From the NCBI GenBank assembly GCA_018267315.1, contig JAFDYS010000033.1, positions 1-64,000 on the forward strand: 64,000 nt of DNA, in the 5' to 3' direction. The notes under the pieces were generated by a model. It saw only the letters and a list, made by a program, of their open reading frames with translations. It ran no database searches and was not told where the DNA came from. Shown here piece after piece: positions 17,725 to 27,390 of this stretch. Numbering within the stretch: the stretch's first letter is position 1; each line of letters starts with the position of its first letter. The translations under genes and the position numbers were made by a program. Origin of the DNA: Bacteroidota bacterium (GTDB taxonomy: Bacteria > Bacteroidota > Bacteroidia > Chitinophagales > UBA10324).

Positions 17725-19200
17725 ATGAAAACATTTTTACTCTCAAGTCATTTGTTCTTATCAGTTATTCCTGCTCTCGGTGATAGTTGGATTCAAAAAG
17801 CAGACCTTGGGGGTAATGGAAGAGAAAACGCTGTTGGGTTTTCAATTAATGACAAGGGTTATATTGGAACAGGAAGTGCAACGAATGAAGGATTCAGTAA
17901 AACTTTTTGGGAATACGATGTCGGATTAAATGCGTGGACTCAAAAAGCAGACTTAGCAGGAGCCGGCAGAGAAAGTGCAGTTGGTTTTTCTATAGGAGGA
18001 AAAGGATATGTTGGCTTAGGCAAAATAGAAGACTGTTGTTATACAGATGACTTCTGGGAATATGATCCAGTATCAAATGAATGGACACAAAAGGCAAATT
18101 TCCCAGGAGGTAAACGGGCTTCTTCATTTGCTTTTACAATCGGCCAGAAGGGCTATGTAGGAACAGGCGGAACAAATACTATCAAGAAACAAGATTTCTG
18201 GGAATATGATCCTACGGAAGACATCTGGACTAAAAAAGCCAATTATGGAGGTGGTCAAGTCACCGGATCTGCCGCATTTGCTCTTGGTGGAAAAGGATAT
18301 GCAGGAACGGGCCGCGACTTTGACCTTAACTATAGAAACGACTTTTGGGAATATGATCCAGTGGCCAATATTTGGTTACAAAAAACCGCTTTTCCTGGCG
18401 GAGTAAGAACTGGTAGTGTTGGATTTTCAATTCAGGGTAATGGATATATCGGTTTCGGGGAAACACTCGACACGAGCTTTTCTGATTTTTGGCAATATAA
18501 TCCATCCACAGAAAGTTGGTTAAATAAATCTGATTATCCAGGAGGTGGATCAGATGATCAGGTGGGCTTTGCAATCGGAGAAAAAGGTTACGTAGGAACA
18601 GGCGGCGCTAGTGAAAAGGAATTTTATCAATATTCGCCAGATTGCATAACACCAACGAGTTTTATCACTTCCAATCTCAAACCCACTTCTGTAAAAGTGA
18701 GCTGGGACATTGTGCCAGGTGCGGAAACATACAACATTCGTTACCGCGAGACCGGTACAGTGCCGTGGGTAAAAGTTACCTCTCAATTGAACTATAAAAA
18801 GCTGACAGGGCTTTCGCCTGATACTGAATATGATTGGGCAGTAAAAGCAGTTTGTGATCCGGTGAGCAATATTTCCTCTGATTGGAGTGCAACGCAAAAC
18901 TTTACCACAAAACCATTGCGGTTGGAAAATGAAATTTTTGAATCAGAATTTTTACTGAAGATTTTGCCGAACCCGTTTTCTGATTGGACTACTATTTCGC
19001 TTTCAGTTAAAGAGCCGTCTCAGGTAGTAATTGAGCTATGGGATTTGTCTGATAGAAAGCTGGCGACTTTACTTGATCAGGCTATTGAGGAAGGCAACCA
19101 CGAGATAAAACTGGATCGGCGAGGTTTAGCAGAAGGAATATATTTATTGAAAGTAAGCATGAATGATCTATCCCGAACCATGAAGGTGATCATTCAGTAA
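17725..19200 (+). CDS. Kelch-repeat T9SS cargo protein with FN3 domain
   Basis: Secreted protein of 491 residues. After a signal peptide (1-19) come six kelch repeats, each of about 48 residues with a W-x-x-K-A-x-x-x-G-G strand, a GKGYxGTG turn and a closing F-W-E-Y-D-P motif; six repeats suggest a complete six-bladed propeller over about residues 20-310. A fibronectin type III domain (about 312-395, with YNIRYRETG) and a T9SS type A sorting domain (ILPNPFSDWTT to the end) follow. It is 62 bp downstream of the preceding cargo gene. Kelch folds bind carbohydrates or proteins; the ligand is unknown. The neighbouring repeats are nearly alike, so duplication within the gene is probably recent. 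Confidence 0.85.
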   Translation: MKTFLLSSHLFLSVIPALGDSWIQKADLGGNGRENAVGFSINDKGYIGTGSATNEGFSKTFWEYDVGLNAWTQKADLAGAGRESAVGFSIGGKGYVGLGKIEDCCYTDDFWEYDPVSNEWTQKANFPGGKRASSFAFTIGQKGYVGTGGTNTIKKQDFWEYDPTEDIWTKKANYGGGQVTGSAAFALGGKGYAGTGRDFDLNYRNDFWEYDPVANIWLQKTAFPGGVRTGSVGFSIQGNGYIGFGETLDTSFSDFWQYNPSTESWLNKSDYPGGGSDDQVGFAIGEKGYVGTGGASEKEFYQYSPDCITPTSFITSNLKPTSVKVSWDIVPGAETYNIRYRETGTVPWVKVTSQLNYKKLTGLSPDTEYDWAVKAVCDPVSNISSDWSATQNFTTKPLRLENEIFESEFLLKILPNPFSDWTTISLSVKEPSQVVIELWDLSDRKLATLLDQAIEEGNHEIKLDRRGLAEGIYLLKVSMNDLSRTMKVIIQ

Positions 19201-19228
19201 TTCGCACAAAAATTTAAAGACCATTTTT

Positions 19229-20185
19229 ATGAAAGCAATTGCTCTTTGTTTCATCTGTTCATCAATGACAATTTTAAGTTGCACTGCACAGATTTTCGAG
19301 AATACTGTAGTTACTAACAGCACTTTCATTGCTTCTTCATTCATTACTGACAATGAAGGTTGGTTAATAGATAACAACGGCAAACTTTGGCATACTAACA
19401 ATGGAAGCTTGGCATGGGACTCATCTGTAACTGAGCATCATTTTTTGAAAATGGATTTTACTGACGGCTTACATGCCTTCGCTCTTGAGGCTGATATTGC
19501 GTATAAAACTTCTGATGGTGGTTACACTTGGTCGCCCTTGGTCGTGCCCGGTATTATTGGTAAGTCCCTTTTCTTCCTGGATAGCCAAACAGGTTTCATT
19601 AGTGGTCGCAATACAATATTCAGAACTACTGATGGAGGAGAAAACTGGTCAACCATTGAGACTGATGACGTTTCATTTCTTGACTATTATTTTATCAGCC
19701 CGTTGCTCGGGATAGCTTCAGCATACGATGAAGAATCAAATCGTAGTCTTTGGCGAACAACTGATGGTGGTTTGACATGGATGAATGTATTCAATGAGAG
19801 AAATTTCTATATGAACTCAGTTTGGTTCACGAATGAGACCACAGGATGGGCCGCCGGTTATTATGATCGCTTCGGAATCAAAGAACCAGCTATTCTTAGG
19901 ACTACTGATGGTGGCCAAACATGGAAATCTGCCTATCGAAATGTCTATGTTGACAGCAGAGGTGAATCATTATATGATATTCGATTCAGAAATGAAATGG
20001 AGGGATATGCAATTTCACGCTACGCATATGATGTATATACAACTGATGGAGGAACTAACTGGTACCTTGCTCATGCTGCGGATACATTAGGCCTCTCACC
20101 ACAATATGGTATATATAAAGTGTTGGACGGATATAGTGATATGTACCTTATTGGTCGGCGGGGAAATATTGCCATATGGAAATAA
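19229..20185 (+). CDS. Asp-box (YCF48/BNR-like) secreted beta-propeller protein
   Basis: Secreted or lipid-anchored protein of 318 residues. The N-terminus MKAIALCFICSSMTILSC could be cleaved by signal peptidase I after TAQ or, less surely, lipidated at C18. Five Asp-boxes of the form T-x-D-G-G-x-x-W are present (TSDGGYTW, TTDGGENW, TTDGGLTW, TTDGGQTW, TTDGGTNW), as in YCF48/HCF136 and sialidase-type propellers. Unlike its two upstream neighbours it has no T9SS sorting domain, and it ends with the last blade (GNIAIWK). It lies 28 bp after the kelch gene and is probably the last gene of a three-gene transcript. Confidence 0.78.
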   Translation: MKAIALCFICSSMTILSCTAQIFENTVVTNSTFIASSFITDNEGWLIDNNGKLWHTNNGSLAWDSSVTEHHFLKMDFTDGLHAFALEADIAYKTSDGGYTWSPLVVPGIIGKSLFFLDSQTGFISGRNTIFRTTDGGENWSTIETDDVSFLDYYFISPLLGIASAYDEESNRSLWRTTDGGLTWMNVFNERNFYMNSVWFTNETTGWAAGYYDRFGIKEPAILRTTDGGQTWKSAYRNVYVDSRGESLYDIRFRNEMEGYAISRYAYDVYTTDGGTNWYLAHAADTLGLSPQYGIYKVLDGYSDMYLIGRRGNIAIWK

Positions 20186-20284
20186 CCATTTGAAGAGTTG
20201 GATAAAATCACCCCCCGTAATTCTTAAGTAGACCACAAGCAGAGACTAACTGCTGAAGAAAAGCACAACCTCGCACTGAGTAAT

Positions 20285-22552
20285 CTAGAACGTCAGCGAC
20301 GCCCCCACACTTGGCAGAATCGGCAACTGATCCACCCTTTCATAGCGCACGCGGTCGAAGTAGAAGATGTTGGCGCGGTTGTACACGTTGATCACACTGG
20401 CATTGAGTTCAAGGTCGGAGTTCTCGGAGATATGGAACGTTTTCTTCAGCGCCAGATCAAGACGGTGATAGTACGGCAGCCGCCCGGTGTTTAAACTGTC
20501 GTCATAAATGATGCCGAGCGATCCGTTTTGCGTGGTGTAATTGGTGTTGATGCCCTCAAGGAAATTCACCTGTTCATAAAATCCCTGTGTGAGGGTAAAC
20601 GGAAATCCCGATCCGAAATTCCAGCGCACATCAAACTCCCAGCTTCCGTCCTTGCCCCAGTTGTAAGCGCCCACTACGTTGAGATTGTGCCGGCGGTCAT
20701 AGTGCGGCGGATAAACCTGCTCTCCGTTGTTTCGGTTTACGAAACCCAGTGAGTATGCAACCCACAGGTAGTAGCGTTTATAGGTGTACTTGGCCAGCAG
20801 GTCAATCCCATATGCTTTGCCGGTCTCAATCTGAAAGTCAGGATCGGTTTTGAATAGTTTCTCGCGGTTGATATTAATGAGCTGCGTGAACCACTTGTAA
20901 TAGGGTTCGAGCGTGAGCTCCAGATTCTTGTTCACATTCCACTCCACGCCTACCACCGTTTGAATGGCTGTTTGCAGGTTATTATCAGAAGGAGTTCCGT
21001 CAATTTTATCGAGAGTCCCCTGCGGTGCCGTGAGGTAGCCGGTAAAGAGATTCACCACATCCTGATCGGATTTGGTGCTGATGAAATTCTGGCTGTAAAT
21101 ACCCACAGCGCCTTTGAAGCGGAAGTTGTTATTGAGATTATACTTCAATGAAACTCTCGGCTCCGGTGAAATCACCGGCAACGATGCATAGTACTGCAGG
21201 CGCAAACTCGGCTCCAGCAGGAATTTCTCATTGAAGATGTATTTGAAAAGAACAAAGGCGGCAAACTCTGTGCTGTTGTCATCCTGTTCCACTTTCAAAC
21301 CGAGCGCGTTGAAAAACTGCAGGTGGGTACGAAAGCCGCCGATGTCGAATCCGAATTTGATATTTCCATGCGGAATAAAATATGTGAGATCCGTGGAGAG
21401 ATCGAATCCGCCGATACTGCTTTCGCGCGGCTTGTTGTCGCCTTCGTTCAACGTGATTGTGTAATTGGAATAAGAAAGCGTGCCGCCCATAAGTACCTGC
21501 GAGCCCACCGGCACGAGGTTGAAGTTGGTGCCGAAGCCGTATTCATTCCAGTCATAATCACTCACGCCCTGGTACTTGGTGTGATCTGTGAAGTTGAATC
21601 CGAACAGACTGAACTTGCTGCCGCTGGCGCTGTTGAATGAAAGCTTGCCATAAAAATCCTGGAAGCTGTACGGCAAGCCCGAGGAGTCCACGTATGAATA
21701 CAGCGCAGGAGAGGTTTTATCGAGATAGGAAACTTTGGCATTCACGAGATACGAGATGCTCGCCCCCGTGGCATCCTGTTTCTTGATCGGTCCTTCGAGA
21801 ATAGCCCGTGCAAGAAAAGGGCTTGCACCCACTACCCCTGAAAGGCGTTTCTTGTTTCCGTCGCGCGTGGTTACATCAAGCACGGCGCTCAGGCGATCAC
21901 CATACTCGGCGCTGAAGCCGCCGGTAAACACATTCACGCTGCGGATCACATCGGTTTCAAAAACAGAAAACAATCCGATGGAATGAAACGGATTATAGAT
22001 CGTCATGCCATCAAGCAGCACTTTGTTTTGAATGGGCGAGCCGCCGCGGATATACAACTCGCCGCCCTGATCACCGGTGAAGATGACTCCGGGAAGCACC
22101 TGCAGATACTGCGCAAGATCGGCCGAACCGCCCACTGCCGGAATGCGTTCAATGTCCTTCGTACTGATCTTGGTCATGGACACCTGCGTTTCCGTTTTCT
22201 TCTCTTCGCGCTGCGCGGTCACATCCACGTTCGATAACTCGATCCCTTTTTGAGTGAGAAAAATTTTCTGATTTACGATCTGATTGTTTTTCACTGTCAC
22301 ACTCACTTCCGCCGTATCATATCCGAACTGGGTGCAGAAGATCAAATACGTTCCTGCCGGCACGTTGGGGATATTGTACACGCCCTGCTCATCCGTTTGC
22401 GCTCCCAGGTTAGCGCCTTTCAGGATCACATTCGTGTAAATGACAGGTTCCCCGTTCTCTTTGTCATATACAACGCCGCGGATGGTTCCGCCCTGGGAGA
22501 AAGCTGTTGCTGAAATAATCAATAATAACAGGAAGGAGAAAATATGTTTCAT
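20285..22552 (-). CDS. TonB-dependent receptor with carboxypeptidase-like N-terminal domain
   Basis: Outer-membrane active transporter. The start at 22552 gives a clean signal peptide (MKHIFSFLLLLIISATAFS); the open frame to 22630 runs through tandem repeats and should be ignored. A carboxypeptidase-regulatory-like domain (GTIRGVVYDKENGEPV, about residues 24-110) is followed by a plug domain with the LPGVIFTGDQGGELYIRGG and AEYGDRLSAVLDV motifs, then a 22-strand barrel to the C-terminus (VGASLTF). About 755 residues is usual for small receptors without SusD partners; no susD or siderophore genes are adjacent. The substrate cannot be inferred. Confidence 0.9.
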   Translation of the reverse strand: MKHIFSFLLLLIISATAFSQGGTIRGVVYDKENGEPVIYTNVILKGANLGAQTDEQGVYNIPNVPAGTYLIFCTQFGYDTAEVSVTVKNNQIVNQKIFLTQKGIELSNVDVTAQREEKKTETQVSMTKISTKDIERIPAVGGSADLAQYLQVLPGVIFTGDQGGELYIRGGSPIQNKVLLDGMTIYNPFHSIGLFSVFETDVIRSVNVFTGGFSAEYGDRLSAVLDVTTRDGNKKRLSGVVGASPFLARAILEGPIKKQDATGASISYLVNAKVSYLDKTSPALYSYVDSSGLPYSFQDFYGKLSFNSASGSKFSLFGFNFTDHTKYQGVSDYDWNEYGFGTNFNLVPVGSQVLMGGTLSYSNYTITLNEGDNKPRESSIGGFDLSTDLTYFIPHGNIKFGFDIGGFRTHLQFFNALGLKVEQDDNSTEFAAFVLFKYIFNEKFLLEPSLRLQYYASLPVISPEPRVSLKYNLNNNFRFKGAVGIYSQNFISTKSDQDVVNLFTGYLTAPQGTLDKIDGTPSDNNLQTAIQTVVGVEWNVNKNLELTLEPYYKWFTQLININREKLFKTDPDFQIETGKAYGIDLLAKYTYKRYYLWVAYSLGFVNRNNGEQVYPPHYDRRHNLNVVGAYNWGKDGSWEFDVRWNFGSGFPFTLTQGFYEQVNFLEGINTNYTTQNGSLGIIYDDSLNTGRLPYYHRLDLALKKTFHISENSDLELNASVINVYNRANIFYFDRVRYERVDQLPILPSVGASLTF

Positions 22553-22558
22553 GAAGCG

Positions 22559-22628
22559 GTGAATGGTAAATAGTGAATGGTCAATGGTCAATGGTGAATA
22601 TTGAAAATTGAATTGTGATAAACAAATC
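22559..22628. repeat. Degenerate tandem heptamer repeat (GTGAATG type)
   Basis: From 22559 the sequence divides exactly into 7-base units: six beginning with GT (GTGAATG, GTAAATA and four more, through 22600), then further decayed units TTGAAAA, TTGAATT and GTGATAA. It lies in the leader region immediately upstream of the TonB-dependent receptor start. Confidence 0.75.
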
Positions 22629-22657
22629 ATTTGCCTAATGTAATTTCATCATCTCGT

Positions 22658-22678
22658 GTCAACTGTCAACTGTCAACT
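22658..22678. repeat. Three exact tandem heptamers (GTCAACT)
   Basis: GTCAACT occurs three times in a row without mismatch. It shares the 7-base period of the neighbouring array at 22559 but not its sequence. It lies between the receptor leader and the end of the YciO/Sua5-like gene. Confidence 0.8.
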
Positions 22679-22682
22679 AATC

Positions 22683-23285
22683 TTACCACACTCCCACCCC
22701 CTGTCGCACAATAGTTGCATCTCCTTCCGTAAAATCCACCACCGTTGAGGGCTGATTGCCTCCGGAACCGCCATCCACCACCAGGTCCACCCTGCCTCTC
22801 ATCTTTTCTTCAATGCGCTTGGGATCGGTCATGTAATCCAGTATCACATCTTCATCGTGGAGCGAAGTGGACAGCAACGGATTGCCGAGCGCCTGCGCCA
22901 GCGATCTTGCTATTTCATTATCCGGAATGCGGATGCCCACCGTTTTCTTATTGGTGCCGAACAAGCGGGTTACCTGCGGTGAAGCTTTAACGATAATGGT
23001 GAACGCTCCGGGAAACACACGCTTCATTTCCCTGAACACCGGCTGATCGAGCGTTGCCGTGTACTGCATGGCCTGGCTGATATCATGACACACGAAAGAA
23101 AAATCGGGTCGTCGCTTTCCGCTCAGCTTGATCAGTTTCTCTATTCCTTTCTTGCTCATTAAATCACATCCGAAAGCATAGACCGTGTCCGTCGGAAACA
23201 CGATCACTCCTCCGTCGCGCAGGGTGTTCACGGCCGCTTGAAGTTTCTGTTCACTCAGGTGTTCGGGAAAAATTTTCAGCAGCAC
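22683..23285 (-). CDS. YciO/YrdC/Sua5-family protein (L-threonylcarbamoyladenylate synthase-like)
   Basis: Member of the YrdC-like fold that makes threonylcarbamoyl-AMP, the donor for the t6A base at position 37 of ANN-decoding tRNAs. The nucleotide-binding text is present: VIVFPTDTVYAFGCD near residue 30, KTVGIRIPDNEIA near 115 and NPLLSTSLH near 134. The details (DFSFVCHDISQ in place of the KxR-rich Sua5 motif, and the STVVDFT end) resemble E. coli YciO more than TsaC, so an activity somewhat different from TsaC is possible. GTG start at 23285, 200 residues, no Sua5 C-terminal domain. A tsaD gene, the next step of the pathway, is at 58.3 kb. Confidence 0.85.
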   Translation of the reverse strand: MLLKIFPEHLSEQKLQAAVNTLRDGGVIVFPTDTVYAFGCDLMSKKGIEKLIKLSGKRRPDFSFVCHDISQAMQYTATLDQPVFREMKRVFPGAFTIIVKASPQVTRLFGTNKKTVGIRIPDNEIARSLAQALGNPLLSTSLHDEDVILDYMTDPKRIEEKMRGRVDLVVDGGSGGNQPSTVVDFTEGDATIVRQGVGVW

Positions 23286-23316
23286 GCCGAATAGCTTTTA
23301 TATGTTCCTGTGATCC

Positions 23317-24513
23317 TCATGCCGCAGCCACCACTTTGCTTACCAGCTCGGCTGCTTCTTTCAGTTCAATCGCTGAATACACTTTCAACCCGGATTTGTC
23401 AATCATCTCCTTGGCCACATCGGCATTCGTTCCCTGCAACCTGACGATGATGGGTACCTTGATCTCTCCGATATTGTTGTACGCATCAATAATTCCCTGA
23501 GCGACGCGGTCGCAGCGTACAATGCCACCGAAGATGTTGATGAGAATGGCTTTCACATTCGGGTCGGAAAGTATGATGCGGAAACCGGCTTCCACCGTTT
23601 GCGCATTGGCCGTGCCGCCAACATCAAGAAAGTTGGCCGGCGACCCTCCTGCCAGTTGAATCATGTCCATAGTGGCCATCGCCAATCCGGCGCCGTTCAC
23701 CATGCAACCCACATTGCCGAAGAGCTTGATGAAATTGAGATTGTATTTGCTCGCCTCCACTTCCGCCGGGTCTTCTTCAGTGATGTCGCGCAGGTCAGCG
23801 TATTCCTTGTGGCGGATGAGTGCATTATCATCCAACTTCACTTTGGCATCCACGGCCACAATCTTGTTGTCAGAAGTTTTGAGCGTAGGATTGATTTCGA
23901 TGAGGGTGGCATCCAGCTCCACATACGCTTTGTAAATCATCGTTACAAAACGAACCATGTTCTTGTAGGCATCACCGGTTAGACCGAGATTGAATGCGAT
24001 TCTTCGCGCCTGAAATGGTTCCAGCGGCGTAGCAGGGTCCACCCATTCCTTGAAAATTTTCTCCGGTGTTTTGGCCGCCACTTCTTCTATATCCATTCCG
24101 CCTTCCGCTGAATAGATGATTACATTCCGCTTCTTCTCACGATCCAGCAGCACGCTCATGTAGTACTCGTGGCGGTCTTTCGCTTCACCATAGTACATGT
24201 CTTCAGCAATCAACACCTTGTTTACCCGCTTTCCCTGCGCACCCGTTTGAGGGGTTACGAGATTCATCCCCAGTATCTGCTCCGCTTTTTCCTTCACCTT
24301 ATCCAGCGTATCCGCCACTTTCACGCCGCCACCCTTGCCCCGGCCGCCGGCATGAATCTGCGCTTTCACCACCCAGATGTGGGCATCACGTTCATTTTTC
24401 AATTGCTTGGCGGCTTCAATAGCAGCGTCGACACTTTCAACCGCATGCCCCTCCTGCACTTTCACGCCGTAACGTTTCAGCAGTTCCTTGCCCTGGTACT
24501 CGTGGAGATTCAT
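23317..24513 (-). CDS. sucC: Succinate-CoA ligase (ADP-forming) beta subunit
   Basis: Citric-acid-cycle enzyme subunit that, with SucD, converts succinyl-CoA and ADP to succinate, CoA and ATP. It opens with the diagnostic [16 protein letters not shown] and has the ATP-grasp features [17 protein letters not shown] near residue 50, LIEINPTL near 200 and the C-terminal CoA-ligase region with [14 protein letters not shown] near 330. At 398 residues it is full length. sucD is not adjacent, as is common in Bacteroidota. An exact TAnnTTTG promoter box lies 21 bases upstream of the ATG. The only gene close downstream is the YciO-like gene, 31 bp away. Confidence 0.96.
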   Translation of the reverse strand: MNLHEYQGKELLKRYGVKVQEGHAVESVDAAIEAAKQLKNERDAHIWVVKAQIHAGGRGKGGGVKVADTLDKVKEKAEQILGMNLVTPQTGAQGKRVNKVLIAEDMYYGEAKDRHEYYMSVLLDREKKRNVIIYSAEGGMDIEEVAAKTPEKIFKEWVDPATPLEPFQARRIAFNLGLTGDAYKNMVRFVTMIYKAYVELDATLIEINPTLKTSDNKIVAVDAKVKLDDNALIRHKEYADLRDITEEDPAEVEASKYNLNFIKLFGNVGCMVNGAGLAMATMDMIQLAGGSPANFLDVGGTANAQTVEAGFRIILSDPNVKAILINIFGGIVRCDRVAQGIIDAYNNIGEIKVPIIVRLQGTNADVAKEMIDKSGLKVYSAIELKEAAELVSKVVAAA

Positions 24514-24533
24514 TCTTTATTTTTTGAGAGGGT

Positions 24534-24541
24534 CAAAAATA
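24534..24541 (-). promoter_or_regulatory. -7 promoter box of sucC
   Basis: On the reverse strand the sequence reads TATTTTTG, an exact TAnnTTTG match, 21 bases upstream of the sucC ATG at 24513. No convincing TTG element was found at the usual distance. Confidence 0.5.
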
Positions 24542-24652
24542 ATCTGAAAAGTCTTATGGCTTCATGGCAAAACGACATACCTGACGAATTACAATTTGGT
24601 GACGAATGACTGCTCATAACCAGCAAACCCTGAAATCAATTTTCTTTACAGC

Positions 24653-25306
24653 GTGATTGAAGCGATTGACATCCATAAGTTCTACGGCGACCTGCACATC
24701 CTCAAAGGGGTATCAGTAAAAGTGTCGCAGGGAGAAATTGTATCTATCGTAGGACCATCGGGCGCCGGCAAGAGCACGCTGCTTCACATTCTCGGCACGC
24801 TGGATCGCGCATCCAAAGGCACTGTGTTGTTTGAAGGGAATGATGTTTTCCGGATGAATGACAAAAAACTGGGATTGTTCCGCAATCAGCACATCGGTTT
24901 TGTCTTCCAGTTTCATCACCTGCTTCCGGAGTTTACGGCTATTGAAAATGTGATGATACCGGGTTTTATTGCGAAGAAGAATACTACGGCGGTTAAGGAG
25001 AAAGCCATTGAGTTGCTCTCTTATCTCGGGCTGCGGGAACGCGTACAGCATAAGCCCGCTGAACTATCCGGCGGAGAGCAGCAACGCGTGGCCGTAGCAC
25101 GTTCCCTCATCAATGATCCTAAAATCATTCTCGCTGATGAACCTTCCGGCAACCTGGATACCGATCATGCCCGCGAACTGCATGAATTGTTTTTCACCCT
25201 CCGTAAAAAACTCAATCAAACCTTTGTGATCGTGACCCACAATGAAGAACTGGCTTCCATGGCCGATCGAAAACTGGTGATGAAGGATGGTGAGATCAGT
25301 GACTGA
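24653..25306 (+). CDS. lolD: LolD-type ABC transporter ATP-binding protein
   Basis: ATPase of the MacB/LolD group, which powers lipoprotein release from the inner membrane (LolCDE) or related mechanotransmission exporters. Walker A is GPSGAGKST near residue 34, the Q-loop is in [14 protein letters not shown], which is strongly LolD-like, the signature is [10 protein letters not shown], Walker B is [12 protein letters not shown], and the H-loop is FVIVTHN. 217 residues, GTG start. The permease gene (lolC/E) is not in the window, as is usual for Bacteroidota. It stands alone between sucC, which is divergent, and recQ. Confidence 0.88.
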   Translation: MIEAIDIHKFYGDLHILKGVSVKVSQGEIVSIVGPSGAGKSTLLHILGTLDRASKGTVLFEGNDVFRMNDKKLGLFRNQHIGFVFQFHHLLPEFTAIENVMIPGFIAKKNTTAVKEKAIELLSYLGLRERVQHKPAELSGGEQQRVAVARSLINDPKIILADEPSGNLDTDHARELHELFFTLRKKLNQTFVIVTHNEELASMADRKLVMKDGEISD

Positions 25307-25397
25307 AGAATCTTCAGTCCAGGGAGCAGTGTCATTTCAAAATCGGCGGCGCTTGCGATAAAAGCATTTCCTAACTTTCCATTCAATAACTCTTGCT

Positions 25398-27305
25398 TTG
25401 TCTATATCAGAAATTCTCAGGCAGCACTGGGGCTTTTCGCAGTTCCGCGAGATGCAGGAAGACATCATCAATTCCGTGCTTGCAGGAAACGACACCCTGG
25501 CGCTGATGCCGACGGGCGGAGGAAAATCCATCTGCTATCAGGTACCGGCACTGGCCAAAGAAGGACTCTGCATCGTTGTTTCGCCGTTGATTGCATTGAT
25601 GAAGGACCAGGTGCAACACCTGCATGCCAAAGGAGTGAATGCCGTAGCCATTTTCAGCGGCATGTCGCAGCGGGAAATTGATGTGGCGCTCGATAACTGC
25701 GTGCACGGCCATTTCAAACTGCTTTATGTTTCGCCCGAACGACTCACCACTGAGATCATGAAAGTGCGTGCCGCCAAAATGAAAGTGAACCTGTTGGCGG
25801 TGGATGAAGCGCATTGTGTTTCCCAATGGGGCTACGATTTCCGCCCTCCGTATTTGCAAATTGCGGAATTCAGAAAAGTGATTCCCGGCGTGCCGGTTCT
25901 CGCGCTCACCGCCACAGCAACGCCCGAGGTGGTGGATGATGTGTGCCGCAAACTCGATTTCCAGCATGGAAAGATTTTCAAAAAGAGTTTTCTGAGAAAG
26001 AATCTTTCATACAGTGTTTTGTATGAAGAAGACAAGCAACAGCGGATTCTGAAGATGCTTCAAAAAGTGCCGGGTACAGCACTCATTTATGTACGGAACC
26101 GGAGAAGAACCAAAGAGGTGGCGGAGTTTCTGAAAAGAAATAACATCAGTGCCGATTACTATCATGCCGGCCTCGATCACGCCACCCGCTCAGCCAAGCA
26201 GGAAAACTGGATGAAAGATCAAACGCGTGTGATGGTTTGCACCAATGCATTCGGCATGGGTATAGATAAATCCTCCGTGCGACTGGTGATTCACTGGGAT
26301 GTGCCCGATGACCTTGAATCTTATTTCCAGGAAGCAGGCCGCGCCGGACGGGATGAGAAGAAATCTTTCGCGGTGTTGCTGTACAACAAGAGCGATATGA
26401 TTGACCTGGATGACCGCCTGAAGCATGGCATTCCCACGATAAAAAAACTGAAATCAACCTATCAGGCGTTATCCAATTTTTTTCAAATGGCCGTTGGGTC
26501 GGGTGAAGGGAGCAGTTTCGATTTCGATATGGCGAAGTTTTGCAAAACCTACCGCCTCAATCCACTCTCATCCTATGAAGCGCTTGGCGTGCTGGCACAG
26601 GAAGGATACATCTCCACCACCGATTCCGTTTTTATGCCCAGCCGGCTTTTTATCACGGCTGAAAAAAATCAGTTGTACCGGTTTGAAGTGGAGAACAAAA
26701 AATACGAGCCGCTGATCAGGGCCCTGCTCCGGGCCTATTCCGGAATCTTTGAAGAATTTGTTTCCATCAACGAACATGAAATCGCCCGCCACCTGAAAGT
26801 CAACCGCGAGGTGGTTCATGATCAGTTAAAGGAACTTCAGCACTTTCAGCTGCTGCAATATGAACCGCAGAAGGATGCCCCGCAAATTGTATTCACCAAG
26901 CCGCGGCTCGACAGTGAACACATGACGTTCGATTATGAGTTGCTTCGCCGCCGGCGGGAATCACACGTGAAGCGGCTGACGGCCATGAAACAATATGCCA
27001 TGCAGCGAATCCATTGCCGCAGCCGCGAACTGCTCCGTTACTTCGGCGAAACGGATTCAGTGCGCTGCGGCATCTGTGATGTGTGCCTTGGACGCAACCG
27101 CCTCCAGCTTACCGATGTTGAATTCGAGGAAATCACCGGGCAAGTGCGCTCATTGCTGACTCAACATCCGCTCTCAGTCAGTGAGCTGGTTTCTAAAACT
27201 AAGCAGCTCAATGAAAAACAGGTGCTTGAAACCGTGCAGTTCCTGTTGGATAATGAGGAACTGAAATGGAATGAAAGCAATCAACTTATCTTGCAACACA
27301 AATAA
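25398..27305 (+). CDS. recQ: RecQ-family ATP-dependent DNA helicase
   Basis: 3'-to-5' helicase of recombination and fork repair. Motif 0/I region FSQFREMQ plus MPTGGGKS (residues 38-44), DEAH in VDEAHCVSQWGYDFRP near residue 135, LTATAT motif III, and the C-terminal helicase motifs YYHAGLDH, TNAFGMGIDK and QEAGRAGRDE. The RQC zinc-binding cysteines are seen as CRSRELLRYFGE…CGICDVC (about 539-563), followed by a winged-helix-like end. There is no recognisable HRDC domain within the 635 residues. The start is TTG at 25398; a TAACTTTC element at 25372-25379 may be its promoter. It is probably one of several RecQ paralogues in the genome. Confidence 0.93.
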   Translation: MSISEILRQHWGFSQFREMQEDIINSVLAGNDTLALMPTGGGKSICYQVPALAKEGLCIVVSPLIALMKDQVQHLHAKGVNAVAIFSGMSQREIDVALDNCVHGHFKLLYVSPERLTTEIMKVRAAKMKVNLLAVDEAHCVSQWGYDFRPPYLQIAEFRKVIPGVPVLALTATATPEVVDDVCRKLDFQHGKIFKKSFLRKNLSYSVLYEEDKQQRILKMLQKVPGTALIYVRNRRRTKEVAEFLKRNNISADYYHAGLDHATRSAKQENWMKDQTRVMVCTNAFGMGIDKSSVRLVIHWDVPDDLESYFQEAGRAGRDEKKSFAVLLYNKSDMIDLDDRLKHGIPTIKKLKSTYQALSNFFQMAVGSGEGSSFDFDMAKFCKTYRLNPLSSYEALGVLAQEGYISTTDSVFMPSRLFITAEKNQLYRFEVENKKYEPLIRALLRAYSGIFEEFVSINEHEIARHLKVNREVVHDQLKELQHFQLLQYEPQKDAPQIVFTKPRLDSEHMTFDYELLRRRRESHVKRLTAMKQYAMQRIHCRSRELLRYFGETDSVRCGICDVCLGRNRLQLTDVEFEEITGQVRSLLTQHPLSVSELVSKTKQLNEKQVLETVQFLLDNEELKWNESNQLILQHK

Positions 27306-27390
27306 AACCGGAACACCATCCGGCGCGACAGAACGGAATTGTTAACCGTGATTTTCCGTTTAACCGGTGTGATCAGCGTTCCATTTATTC

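Noticed and set aside
22559-22678. Possible CRISPR array
   Set aside because: Units are 7 bases with no spacers; no cas genes in the window.
24581-24613. Another heptamer array (GACGAAT-like words)
   Set aside because: Some words recur near a 7-base spacing but phase and sequence are too irregular to support.
27332-27360. Terminator hairpin after recQ (AACGGAA…TTCCGTT)
   Set aside because: Seven-base stem with a 15-base loop and no T-run; too weak to call.
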